Under the pieces are notes generated by a model. It did no database searches. It worked only from the letters and a program-made list of their open reading frames with translations, and had not been told where the DNA came from. DNA of 64,000 nucleotides. Source: Drosophila persimilis (lineage: Eukaryota; Arthropoda; Insecta; Diptera; Drosophilidae). Positions 9,835 through 21,345 of the stretch are shown here, piece after piece; the stretch's first letter is position 1; each line of letters starts with the position of its first letter. The DNA lies in contig NW_020825330.1 of the NCBI RefSeq assembly GCF_003286085.1, positions 1,612,001 through 1,676,000 of the forward strand, written 5' to 3'. The position numbers and the translations under genes are program-made.

Positions 9835-12800
9835 AATTGAAAATCATTCTTGCAGTATACTGTATGGGGGACACTATCCCGATTGGAAAAAGGCGTGGCA
9901 CGGCCAGATCGGTTTACAAAAAGGGGGGAAAGCGAAATATTTTTTATTGGGAAAAATGTGCTTGATCCTTGATAATTTCGACCAACAAAAAGCCGACAAA
10001 ATTAACTATGTATGTTTGGGGTTGTTATAGTCCTTACCGAAGGATCAAAGAAATTTTCCAGATCACGGTCAGGCCACAAATAAGGGAGAAAACTAGATAT
10101 ATACAAAATATCCCTGTTCCTTGATAAGCAACGCATTAGAACAAAGGAGCTATTTTGAGTCCAGGAACACGTCGCACATTCCGCCAATCTTCGGACGGCC
10201 ATATCTCAGATAAATGGGGCCAGATCAGTGAAGGACCTACTTTCCCAGGATCGCAAGGATTCAGACTGTCGATCGGAATCAAAACCTCAACTTTGAAAAT
10301 GAGGCCGATTTTTTGAAAATTTAATGATGGTTACATCATGATTTTTTGCGAAAATCGTGAAAAAGTGGATGTCCTTTTTTCTGATAGCAGTCGATTGACA
10401 GGACTCTGACGATCACGAAACGGCATACCAAGCCCCGATCGGTTGCCGTATTGCTGAAATATAGCGCACAGAAAAAACCAGTATTACAAAGAAACGCAAA
10501 TCCGAATCTTCGGAAGGCGATATCTCTGACAAATAGGGTCAGATCGGTGAAGGACAAACTGGCCCAGGATCGCGAGGATCCAGACTGTCGATCGGCATCA
10601 AAACCTCGACTTTGAAAATGAGGCCGATTTTTTGAAAATTTAATGATGGTTACATCATGATTTTTTGCGAAAATCGTGAAAAAATGGATGTCCTTTTTTC
10701 TGATGGCAGTCGATTGGCAGGACTCTGACGATGACGAAACGGCATGCCACGTCCCGATCGGCTGCCGTATTGCAGAAATATAGCGCACAGAAAAAACCAG
10801 TATTACAAAGAAACGCAAATCCGAATCTTCGGAAGGCGATATCTCTGACAAATAGGGTCAGATCGGTGAAGGACAAACTAGCCCAGGATGGCGAGGATCC
10901 AGACTGTCGATCGGCATCAAAACCTCGACTTTGAAAATGAGGCCGATTTTTTGAAAATTTAATGATGGTTAAATCATGATTTTTTGCGAAAATCGTGAAA
11001 AAATGGATGTCCTTTTTTCTGATGGCAGTCGATTGGCAGGACTCTGACGATGACGAAACGGCATGCCACGTCCCGATCGGCTGCCGTATTGCAGAAATAT
11101 AGCGCACAGAAAAAACCAGTATTACAAAGAAACGCAAATCCGAATCTTCGGAAGGCGATATCTCTGACAAATAGGGTCAGATCGGTGAAGGACAAACTGG
11201 CCCAGGATCGCGAGGATCCAGACTGTCGATCGGCATCAAAGCCTCGACTTTGAAAATGAGGCCGATTTTTTGAAAATTTAATGATGGTTACATCATGATT
11301 TTTTGCGAAAATCGTGAAAAAATGGATGTCCTTTTTTCTGATGGCAGTCGATTGGCAGGACTCTGACGATCACGAAACGTCATGCCACGTCCCGATCGGC
11401 TGCCGTATTGCAGAAATATAGCGCACAGAAAAAACCAGTATTACAAAGAAACGCAAATCCGAATCTTCGGAAGGCGATATCTCTGACAAATAGGGTCAGA
11501 TCGGTGAAGGACAAACTGGCCCAGGATCGCGAGGATCCAGACTGTCGATCGGCATCAAAGCCTCGACTTTGAAAATGAGGCCGATTTTTTGAAAATTTAA
11601 TGATGGTTACATCATGATTTTTTGCGAAAATCGTGAAAAAATGGATGTCCTTTTTTCTGATGGCAGTCGATTGGCAGGACTCTCCCCATTACGAAATGGC
11701 ATACCAAGCCCCGATCGGCTGCCGTATTGCAGAAATATAGCGCACAGAAAAAACCAGTATTACAAAGAAACGCAAATCCGAATCTTCGGAAGGCGATATC
11801 TCTGACAAATAGGGTCAGATCGGTGAAGGACAAACTGGCCCAGGATCGCGAGGATCCAGACTGTCGATCGGCATCAAAGCCTCGACTTTGAAAATGAGGC
11901 CGATTTTTTGAAAATTTAATGATGGTTACATCATGATTTTTTGCGAAAATCGTGAAAAAATGGATGTCCTTTTTTCTGATGGCAGTCGATTGGCAGAACT
12001 CTGACGATCACGAAACGGCATGCCACGTCCCGATCGGCTGCCGTATTGCAGAAATATAGCGCACAGAAAAAACCAGTATTACAAAGAAACGCAAATCCGA
12101 ATCTTCGGAAGGCGATATCTCTGACAAATAGGGTCAGATCGGTGAAGGACAAACTAGCCCAGGATGGCGAGGATCCAGACTGTCGATCGGCATCAAAACC
12201 TCGACTTTGAAAATGAGGCCGATTTTTTGAAAATTTAATGATGGTTACATCATGATTTTTTGCGAAAATCGTGAAAAAATGGATGTCCTTTTTTCTGATG
12301 GCAGTCGATTGGCAGGACTCTGACGATCACGAAACGGCATACCAAGCCCCGATCGGCTGTCGTATTGCAGAAATATAGCGCACAGAAAAAACCAGTATTA
12401 CAAAGAAACGCAAATCCGAATCTTCGGAAGGCGATATCTCTGACAAATAGGGTCAGATCGGTGAAGGACAAACTAGCCCAGGATGGCGAGGATCCAGACT
12501 GTCGATCGGCATCAAAACCTCGACTTTGAAAATGAGGCCGATTTTTTGAAAATTTAATGATGGTTACATCATGATTTTTTGCGAAAATCGTGAAAAAATG
12601 GATGTCCTTTTTTCTGATGGCAGTCGATTGGCAGGACTCTGACGATCACGAAACGGCATACCAAGCCCCGATCGGCTGTCGTATTGCAGAAATATAGCGC
12701 ACAGAAAAAACCAGTATTACAAAGAAACGCAAATCCGAATCTTCGGAAGGCGATATCTCTGACAAATAGGGTCAGATCGGTGAAGGACAAACTGGCCCAG

Positions 12801-15800
12801 GATCGCGAGGATCCAGACTGTCGATCGGCATCAAAGCCTCGACTTTGAAAATGAGGCCGATTTTTTGAAAATTTAATGATGGTTACATCATGATTTTTTG
12901 CGAAAATCGTGAAAAAATGGATGTCCTTTTTTCTGATGGCAGTCGATTGGCAGAACTCTGACGATCACGAAACGGCATGCCACGTCCCGATCGGCTGCCG
13001 TATTGCAGAAATATAGCGCACAGAAAAAACCAGTATTACAAAGAAACGCAAATCCGAATCTTCGGAAGGCGATATCTCTGACAAATAGGGTCAGATCGGT
13101 GAAGGACAAACTGGCCCAGGATCGCGAGGATCCAGACTGTCGATCGGCATCAAAGCCTCGACTTTGAAAATGAGGCCGATTTTTTGAAAATTTAATGATG
13201 GTTACATCATGATTTTTTGCGAAAATCGTGAAAAAATGGATGTCCTTTTTTCGGATGGCAGTCGATTGGCAGGACTCTCCCCATTACGAAATGGCATACC
13301 AAGCCCCGATCGGCTGCCGTATTGCAGAAATATAGCGCACAGAAAAAACCAGTATTACAAAGAAACGCAAATCCGAATCTTCGGAAGGCGATATCTCTGA
13401 CAAATAGGGTCAGATCGGTGAAGGACAAACTGGCCCAGGATCGCGAGGATCCAGACTGTCGATCGGCATCAAAGCCTCGACTTTGAAAGTGAGGCCGATT
13501 TTTTGAAAATTTAATGATGGTTACATCATGATTTTTTGCGAAAATCGTGAAAAAATGGATGTCCTTTTTTCTGATGGCAGTCGATTGGCAGGACTCTGAC
13601 GATCACGAAACGTCATGCCACGTCCCGATCGGTTGCCGTATTGCTGAAATATAGCGCACAGAAAAAACCAGTATTACAAAGAAACGCAAATCCGAATCTT
13701 CGGAAGGCGATATCTCTGACAAATAGGGTCAGATCGGTGAAGGACAAACTGGCCCAGGATCGCGAGGATCCAGACTGTCGATCGGCATCAAAGCCTCGAC
13801 TTTGAAAATGAGGCCGATTTTTTGAAAATTTAATGATGGTTACATCATGATTTTTTGCGAAAATCGTGAAAAAATGGATGTCCTTTTTTCTGATGGCAGT
13901 CGATTGGCAGGACTCTCCCCATTACGAAATGGCATACCAAGCCCCGATCGGCTGCCGTATTGCAGAAATATAGCGCACAGAAAAAACCAGTATTACAAAG
14001 AAACGCAAATCCGAATCTTCGGAAGGCGATATCTCTGACAAATAGGGTCAGATCGGTGAAGGACAAACTGGCCCAGGATCGCGAGGATCCAGACTGTCGA
14101 TCGGCATCAAAGCCTCGACTTTGATAATGAGGCCGATTTTTTGAAAATTTAATGATGGTTACATCATGATTTTTTGCGAAAATCGTGAAAAAATGGATGT
14201 CCTTTTTTCTGATGGCAGTCGATTGGCAGGACTCTGACGATCACGAAACGGCATGCCACGTCCCGATCGGCTGCCGTATTGCAGAAATATAGCGCACAGA
14301 AAAAACCAGTATTACAAAGAAACGCAAATCCGAATCTTCGGAAGGCGATATCTCTGACAAATAGGGTCAGATCGGTGAAGGACAAACTAGCCCAGGATGG
14401 CGAGGATCCAGACTGTCGATCGGCATCAAAACCTCGACTTTGAAAATGAGGCCGATTTTTTTTAAATTTAATGATGGTTACATCATGATTTTTTGCGAAA
14501 ATCGTGAAAAAATGGATGTCCTTTTTTCTGATGGCAGTCGATTGGCAGGACTCACCCCATTACGAAACGGCATGCCACGTCCCGATCGGCTGCCGTATTG
14601 CAGAAATATAGCGCACAGAAAAAACCAGTATTACAAAGAAACGCAAATCCGAATCTTCGGAAGGCGATATCTCTGACAAATAGGGTCAGATCGGTGAAGG
14701 ACAAACTAGCCCAGGATGGCGAGGATCCAGACTGTCGATCGGCATCAAAACCTCGACTTTGAAAATGAGGCCGATTTTTTGAAAATTTAATGATGGTTAC
14801 ATCATGATTTTTTGCGAAAATCGTGAAAAAATGGATGTCCTTTTTTCTGATGGCAGTCGATTGGCAGGACTCTGACGATCACGAAACGGCATGCCACGTC
14901 CCGATCGGCTGCCGTATTGCAGAAATATAGCGCACAGAAAAAACCAGTATTACAAAGAAACGCAAATCCGAATCTTCGGAAGGCGATATCTCTGACAAAT
15001 AGGGTCAGATCGGTGAAGGACAAACTAGCCCAGGATCGCGAGGATCCAGACTGTCGATCGGCATCAAAACCTCGACTTGGAAAATGAGGCAGATTTTTTG
15101 AAAATTTAATGATGGTTACATCATGATTTTTTGCGAAAATCGTGAAAAAATGGATGTCCTTTTTTCTGATGGCAGTCGATTGGCAGGACTCTGACGATCA
15201 CGAAACGGCATGCCACGTCCCGATCGGCTGCCGTATTGCAGAAATATAGCGCACAGAAAAAACCAGTATTACAAAGAAACGCAAATCCGAATCTTCGGAA
15301 GGCGATATCTCTGACAAATAGGGTCAGATCGGTGAAGGACAAACTGGCCCAGGATCGCGAGGATCCAGACTGTCGATCGGCATCAAAGCCTCGACTTTGA
15401 AAATGAGGCCGATTTTTTGAAAATTTAATGATGGTTACATCATGATTTTTTGCGAAAATCGTGAAAAAATGGATGTCCTTTTTTCTGATGGCAGTCGATT
15501 GGCAGGACTCTGACGATCACGAAACGGCATGCCACGTCCCGATCGGCTGTCGTATTGCAGAAATATAGCGCACAGAAAAAACTAGTATTACAAAGAAACG
15601 CAAATCCGAATCTTCGGAAGGCGATATCTCTGACAAATAGGGTCAGATCGGTGAAGGACAAACTGGCCCAGGATCGCGAGGATTCAGACTGTCGATCGGA
15701 ATCAAAACCTCGACTTGGAAAATGAGGCAGATTTTTTGAAAATTTAATGATGGTTACATCATGATTTTTTGCGAAAATCGTGAAAAAATGGATGTCCTTT

Positions 15801-17340
15801 TTTCGGATGGCAGTCGATTGGCAGGACTCTCCCCATTACGAAATGGCATACCAAGCCCCGATCGGCTGCCGTATTGCAGAAATATAGCGCACAGAAAAAA
15901 CCAGTATTACAAAGAAACGCAAATCCGAATCTTCGGAAGGCGATATCTCTGACAAATAGGGTCAGATCGGTGAAGGACAAACTAGCCCAGGATGGCGAGG
16001 ATCCAGACTGTCGATCGGCATCAAAACCTCGACTTTGAAAATGAGGCCGATTTTTTGAAAATTTAATGATGGTTACATCATGATTTTTTGCGAAAATCGT
16101 GAAAAAATGGATGTCCTTTTTTCTGATGGCAGTCGATTGGCAGGACTCTGACGATCACGAAACGGCATGCCACGTCCCGATCGGCTGTCGTATTGCAGAA
16201 ATATAGCGCACAGAAAAAACTAGTATTACAAAGAAACGCAAATCCGAATCTTCGGAAGGCGATATCTCTGACAAATAGGGTCAGATCGGTGAAGGACAAA
16301 CTGGCCCAGGATCGCGAGGATTCAGACTGTCGATCGGAATCAAAACCTCAACTTTGAAAATGAGGCCGATTTTTTGAAAATTTAATGATGGTTACATCAT
16401 GATTTTTTGCGAAAATCGTGAAAAAATGGATGTCCTTTTTTCTGATGGCAGTCGATTGGCAGGACTCTGACGATGACGAAACGGAATGCCACGTCCCGAT
16501 CGGCTGCCGTATTGCAGAAATATAGCGCACAGAAAAAACCAGTATTACAAAGAAACGCAAATCCGAATCTTCGGAAGGCGATATCTCTGACAAATAGGGT
16601 CAGATCGGTGAAGGACAAACTAGCCCAGGATGGCTAGGATCCAGACTGTCGATCGGCATCAAAACCTCGACTTTGAAAATGAGGCCGATTTTTTGAAAAT
16701 TTAATGATGGTTACATCATGATTTTTTGCGAAAATCGTGAAAAAATGGATGTCCTTTTTTCTGATGGCAGTCGATTGGCAGGACTCTGACGATCACGAAA
16801 CGGCATGCCACGTCCCGATCGGCTGTCGTATTGCAGAAATATAGCGCACAGAAAAAACTAGTATTACAAAGAAACGCAAATCCGAATCTTCGGAAGGCGA
16901 TATCTCTGACAAATAGGGTCAGATCGGTGAAGGACAAACTGGCCCAGGATCGCGAGGATCCAGACTGTCGATCGGCATCAAAGCCTCGACTTTGAAAATG
17001 AGGCCGATTTTTTGAAAATTTAATGATGGTTACATCATGATTTTTTGCGAAAATCGTGAAAAAATGGATGTCCTTTTTCTGATGGCAGTCGATTGGCAGG
17101 ACTCTGACGATCACGAAACGGCATACCAAGCCCCGATCGGCTGTCGTATTGCAGAAATATAGCGTACAGAAAAAACCAGCATTACAAAGAAATGCAAATC
17201 CGAATCTTCGGGAGGCTATATCTCTTGTGGCCCGATCAGTGTGCTGCCTTCCTGTGATCGAAAAAATGTACCCGACTTAATGGAGCCCTTATCAAGGATC
17301 CCGAATATTTTTCCCAATCAAGCATTTTAGTATTTATTTA
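9835..17340. mobile_element. Foldback-like element with an internal 319 bp tandem array
   Basis: The left flank (9835-10182) carries modules with the words CCTTGATAAG, GATCACGG and CCACAAATAAGGGAGAAAA. The right flank (17222-17340) carries the same modules in inverted orientation. Between them lies the 319 bp array. Inverted flanks with internal tandem repeats and no transposase-like frame are typical of Foldback-type and Tetris-type non-autonomous DNA elements of Drosophila. The assignment is by structure only, and no named element was matched. Exact ends and target-site duplication were not resolved. Confidence 0.5.
10183..17222. repeat. Tandem array, about 22 copies of a 319 bp unit
   Basis: The word GATGGTTACATCATG recurs with exact 319-base spacing 22 times, the copies following at 10336, 10655, 10974 and so on to 17035. 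The first partial unit (from about 10183) is diverged and the last carries a 1-base deletion in its T-run and ends at about 17222. Units differ at a few linked sites: CTGACGATCACGAAACGG versus CTCCCCATTACGAAATGG; ATGCCACGTC versus ATACCAAGCC; GGATCGCG versus GGATGGCG. Each unit contains a short hairpin, ATGATG-GTTA-CATCAT. Since 319 is not a multiple of three, the frames of up to 171 codons seen on the minus strand shift from unit to unit and are not regarded as genes. Confidence 0.97.
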
Positions 17341-17559
17341 TTTATTTTATTATTTGACAACGGACTCAAAATAATCCTTAACCAACTTATCTCTATCTTC
17401 AGCAATAACAAAAACAAAAAACTACAAAATAATACATGAAATAGGGAAAAATGTATATCTGGCGAAAAGCCCAACAGATGGGCTAATTATTACCATAGCT
17501 TGTCCGGTGGAGATCAACCACAAAGGGTGCATTGGTCCTTAGGCGCCTTGCAGGCGTAG
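17341..17559. other. AT-rich spacer after the array
   Basis: TATTTATTTATTTATTT-like AT-rich sequence is followed by unique DNA, with no recognisable coding or element similarity. It separates the foldback-like element from gene fragment B. Confidence 0.5.
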
Positions 17560-17945
17560 AGGGAGGAGAGATGCACGGTGCGAAATCTGCGAACCTTTTG
17601 GATGCCAGGATAAGTAGGCTACAGCTTCAAAGCGTGTAAGTGAATCAGTATATAATTGTATAAATATTTTGTTAAATATATCTTCTTTCACAGAGGACTT
17701 ACATATGTACCCTATGCATTACCTCAAACCGAGTCTTATCCGATTTCCCCCCCGCCAGACGGTGTCCTATCCAAGCATTAGCGAGGCGTATTGGAGACAG
17801 ACTGAATCCTATCCCAACACCTTGCAAGATCCGAAACTAAGAAGCCATCGTCATCCTTCATCCTGGCTATCGACAACAATGACTTTGACTTTGATGTCGT
17901 TGTTGTTAGGTTTAAGGATAAACTTTAGATAGTAGATATTAATAT
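17560..17945 (+). pseudogene. Fragment B of the unidentified gene family
   Basis: The end of exon 1 and a short intron (GTAAGTGAATCAG ... TTTCACAG, about 17633-17694) lead into exon 2. There codons for TYVPYALPQTESYPIS are followed by repeats of the Q-T-x-S-Y-P type (PSISEAYWRQTESYPN). Frameshifts then break the frame, and the conserved 3' end (ATCGACAACAATGACTTTGA) is present but out of frame. It is read as a decayed copy. It forms the outer part of the left arm of the 18.7 kb hairpin. Confidence 0.65.
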
Positions 17946-19560
17946 TTTCACTTGTATATAGATTTATACTAAGCTATGATGAATAAAACTATTGAAAAAT
18001 TATTCTTGATGTTTTCCGTACGGGGGAATCTATCCTGATTACAAAGAGGCGTAACATGCCCAGATCGGTTCACACATAGCGGAGAAAACTAAATATATTT
18101 GATTGGGGAAAATTTCCTTGATCCTTTATAAGGACTCCATCAAATCAGGGACACTTTTTTCGATCACAGAAAGCCATCGCCTACAAATAGCAGAGTAAAC
18201 TGAATATGTATTCTTAGGGTTGTTGGAGTCCTTACCGAAGGATCAAGGAGATTTTTCTGATCATAGCGGGCCATGGCACGTCTCGATCGGGCCATAAATA
18301 AGGGAGAAATGGGATATTTATTTCTGGAGAAAATATCCTTGAACCTTGGTCCTTGATAAGGACTCCACTAGACCACGGATATTATTCCAAATACAGGAAG
18401 TCGTCGCACGTCCCGATCGGGCCACAAATAAGGGAGAAAAGAATATATATGTGTCTGGAGAAAATATCCTTGATCCTTGCTCCTTGATAAGGAATGCAAT
18501 AGATCAAGGATGCTATTGCAAACACAGAAAGCCGTCGCACGCTTAGATTGGGCCACAAATAACGGAGAAAACAACAAAAGTTGTTGTTGTCTATTGTTAT
18601 ACAACAAATCTTTATTGTTGTACAACAAAACCCCTAAACCTGCGATCGCTCAAATGGCCAAAATCGAGAATTTGAAATCTGGGATACCAGGCGAACAGAA
18701 ATCATCAGCAAGCAACTTTAGATCATGTTTAGATCAACAATCATGTAGCATACTTTTGGGGGTTGCAAAACGGTGGAAGGAAAAAACACCAAAAATTTAA
18801 AAAAAAAACCAGCGACCTTCTGCAGATTTCTGTTTGCCTGGTATCCCAGATTTGAAATTCTAGTTTTCTGCGATCTGAGCAGTCGCAAGTTGAGAGTTGC
18901 TGTTGTAGAACAACAACAACAACTTTTGATGTTTTCTCCGTTATTTGTGGCCCGATCGGGACGTGCGACGGCTTCTTGTGATCGGAAAAATGTCCCTGAT
19001 TCTATGATCCTTTATCTAGGATCAAGGACATTTTACCCAATCAAAATAATTAGTTTTCCCCGCTATTTGTGAACCGATCTGGGTGTGCCACGACTTTTTG
19101 TAATCAGGATAGATTCCCCCCTACAGAAAACAGCAAGGATAATGTTTCAATAGTTTTATTCTTCAAAACTTAGCTTAGTCTAACTAAATAAACAAGTTTA
19201 TAACAGTTGTATCTACTATCTAAATAAATGGACGCTTATATCCCTAAACCCAATAACAACGATATATATCTAGAGTCTAGTAGCCAGCGTAGCCTCTCCC
19301 TTGGTTGCCATAGTCAAAGTACTTGTGGTCGATGGCCAGGTCGACGGATGACGATGGCTTGTTAGGATCGGATCTTGTCAGGGGTACACTTCTTTCCTGC
19401 TGGGATACGATTCTGTCATCTTGGCATCGTGGCCCCTTCTGCAGGAGCCGGCGGGAGTTCGCGATGTTAGCTGGTGAGGCGCCTGGAGTGGACAGCCGTC
19501 AACGAGCGCACACTCGCTCATATGAACCGCACGACCAGAAGCCCCTTATAAACGATAAGC
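17690..19560. repeat. Large imperfect inverted repeat (hairpin), loop about 110 bp
   Basis: The left arm (about 17690-18705) and right arm (about 19560-18815) are reverse complements. Gene fragment B pairs with fragment C. The sequence GGGGGAATCTATCCTGATTA (near 18024) is found inverted near 19105-19125. The innermost arms share GAATTTGAAATCTGGGATACC (18669 onward) with an inverted copy near 18840-18865. The left arm is longer because it repeats the CCACAAATAA...GGAGAAAA module several times (18061-18560). The loop is about 18706-18815. Confidence 0.85.
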
Positions 19561-19570
19561 GGGAACTCAT
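19245..19570 (-). pseudogene. Fragment C of the unidentified gene family (minus)
   Basis: Read on the minus strand, this carries codons for TESYPSRKEVYP, a stop, and then an intact-looking 3' coding end SSSVDLAIDHKYFDYGNQGR followed by GYAGY and TAG (complement of 19277-19279). It is the best-preserved C-terminus of the five fragments. The arrangement relative to fragment B makes the two the arms of a hairpin. Upstream sequence to about 19570 has an open frame on the opposite strand but no clear exon 1. Confidence 0.6.
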
Positions 19571-19679
19571 CCCAGATCACTGGAGGGTGCGAAATAAGAT
19601 GAAAACAGTTGAAGGATAAAATGGACCTACAAGGGTAATTATTAATCTTAATATTAAGTATCATTTATCGTGGTTTAAC

Positions 19680-20250
19680 CACTAACCATACAGTATATGT
19701 ATATGTAGATGTGCCAGTACATACAGCGAAATGTCGCACATCGACGCAGAAAACTGGATCGCGGGGCGACATCATGAGCCAGCCAGCCATAGTCATGATT
19801 GCGTCTCGTCCGCCGCTGCAGAAGGACCCGTGATCGACGGTGGGATTGTTGGCTTTCACCAACGGGAAATAAGGTCAGCAATCCACATTTATACGCCGCT
19901 GAATCAAATGCTGGGCCTCAGCTTCGAGACACTTAAGTGACTCAGTATAAAATTGTGGACATATTTTAGAATATATCTTCCTTCACACAGGACTTATATA
20001 CCCTACTGTTTTCCACAAACCGAGTCGTATCCTATTTCCCCCAGCCAGACGGAGTACTATCCAAGCATTCCCTAGGCGTATTCGATTCACACCGAGACTT
20101 ATCCCAACCAGACAGAATCGTATCCCAGCAGGACAGAAGCGACCTGGCCATCGACAACAAGGACTTTGACTATGGCAACCAAGCGATTGGCTACGCGGGC
20201 TACCAGATTCTAGATAGATCGTTGTTATTAGGATTAAGATAGTTGACTTA
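19680..20250 (+). pseudogene. Fragment D of the unidentified gene family (two-exon copy)
   Basis: This is the most complete plus-strand copy. ATG at 19731 opens 69 codons (MSHIDAENWIAGRHHEPASH ... LGLSFETLK), a Cys/His/Ser-containing exon 1. A possible intron (donor AAGTGACTCAG, acceptor CTTCACACAG near 19988) precedes exon 2 with TESYPIS and TEYYPSIP codons, a TAG, further TETYPNQTESYPS codons, a frameshift, and DLAIDNKDFDYGNQAIGYAG, where the normal stop is lost. The stops and frameshift argue for a pseudogene. An expressed exon 1 peptide cannot be excluded. Confidence 0.6.
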
Positions 20251-20289
20251 TTTCTTTACTTATAGTAAGATAAGTTTTGATGAATATAA

Positions 20290-20905
20290 TTATTGAAAAA
20301 TCATTCATGCAAAGACTCGGGGAAATATGACTGGCTGGGGTTGTGTGAGTCCTTACCAGAGGATCAAGGATAGAACCTCCCGATCTGGCTCTATTTGTCA
20401 AAGATATAGCCTTCCCAAGATTCGGATATTCATATCATTAAGATACTGGTTTGTTCTGTACGCAATATCTCTGCAATACGGCAGCCGATCGGGACGTGGC
20501 ATGCCGTTTCGTGATCGTCAGAGTCCTGCCAATCGACTGCCATCAGAAAAAAGGACATCCATTTTTTCACGATTTTCGCAAAAAATCATGATGTAACCAT
20601 CATTAAATTTTCAAAAAATCGGCCTCATTTTCAAAGTTGAGGTTTTGATTCCGATCGACAGTCTGAATCCTCGCGATCCTGGGAAAGTAGGTCCTTCACT
20701 GATCTGGCCCCATTTATCTGAGATATGGCCGTCCGAAGATTGGCGGAATGTGCGACGTGTTCCTGGATTCGAAATAGCTCCTTAGTTCTAATAGAAGGAC
20801 TAGGGATCAAGGATTTTTTCTCCAGACATATGTATATTGTCTTGTATCTTGTTTTCTTCCTTATTTGTGGCCTCTCCGGGGGGTCCATGGCACACCGTGA
20901 TCAGG
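20290..20905 (-). mobile_element. Inverted foldback-like copy with a single 319 bp unit
   Basis: About 20394-20725 is one 319-type unit in inverted orientation, followed by the inverted left flank of the big element (CCGTCCGAAGATTGGCGGAA, then CTTATTTGTGGCC). This matches 10073-10330 read in reverse. It shows the element in its non-expanded, one-unit state. It interrupts exon 2 of fragment E. Confidence 0.8.
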
Positions 20906-20949
20906 AAAATTTCAAGGGGTGCGCTTTCTGGCTGGGAACGGACTTGGTC

Positions 20950-21345
20950 TGTCTCGAATACGGCTCTGTAATGCTGTAATGCCACCGTCTGGTGGTGGGA
21001 GATCGGATACGATTCGGTTTCTAACAAATTGTAGGGTACCTTAGTCTTCTGTGAAGGAAGATCTATTTTAAAATATATCCAATACATATATATTGATTAG
21101 CTTCGTCGACTCAGCGGCATTATGACAATGGCTGGCAGGCGCATGATCACGCAGCGTAGCCGAACGCCAGATTCGAAGACGCTGTGATCTACTACAGAAA
21201 GTTCGTTTGCGACATGTGACACCGAACAGTTTGAACAGGCACATCTGTGGCACGTAGATATGGTGCTGTACATCGGAGAAACATCGACGGCAAAGTCTAG
21301 GTCATCCATGTTTTGATGTAGTATGTAGATATGAACATACATCCA
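20950..21345 (-). pseudogene. Fragment E of the unidentified gene family (minus, interrupted)
   Basis: On the minus strand, exon 1-like sequence (MDDLDFAVDVSPMYSTISTC with several Cys; then a CAGCCATTGTCAT block shared with fragment D) is followed by an intron-like stretch with acceptor CTTCACAG and exon 2 starting VPYNLLETESYPISHHQTVA. The coding similarity stops at about 20950, where the inverted element begins. The acceptor and the first exon 2 codons correspond position by position to fragments B and D. Confidence 0.6.

Noticed and set aside
10336..17129. Repeated 73- to 171-codon minus-strand frames in the 319 bp array (LCNTGFFCALYF type)
   Set aside because: The unit is 319 bp, not a multiple of three, so no frame continues across units; the frames lack promoters and vary with the repeat. 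They are treated as non-coding satellite.
10183..17222. CRISPR-like array
   Set aside because: The units are contiguous 319 bp repeats without unique spacers, in an insect genome.
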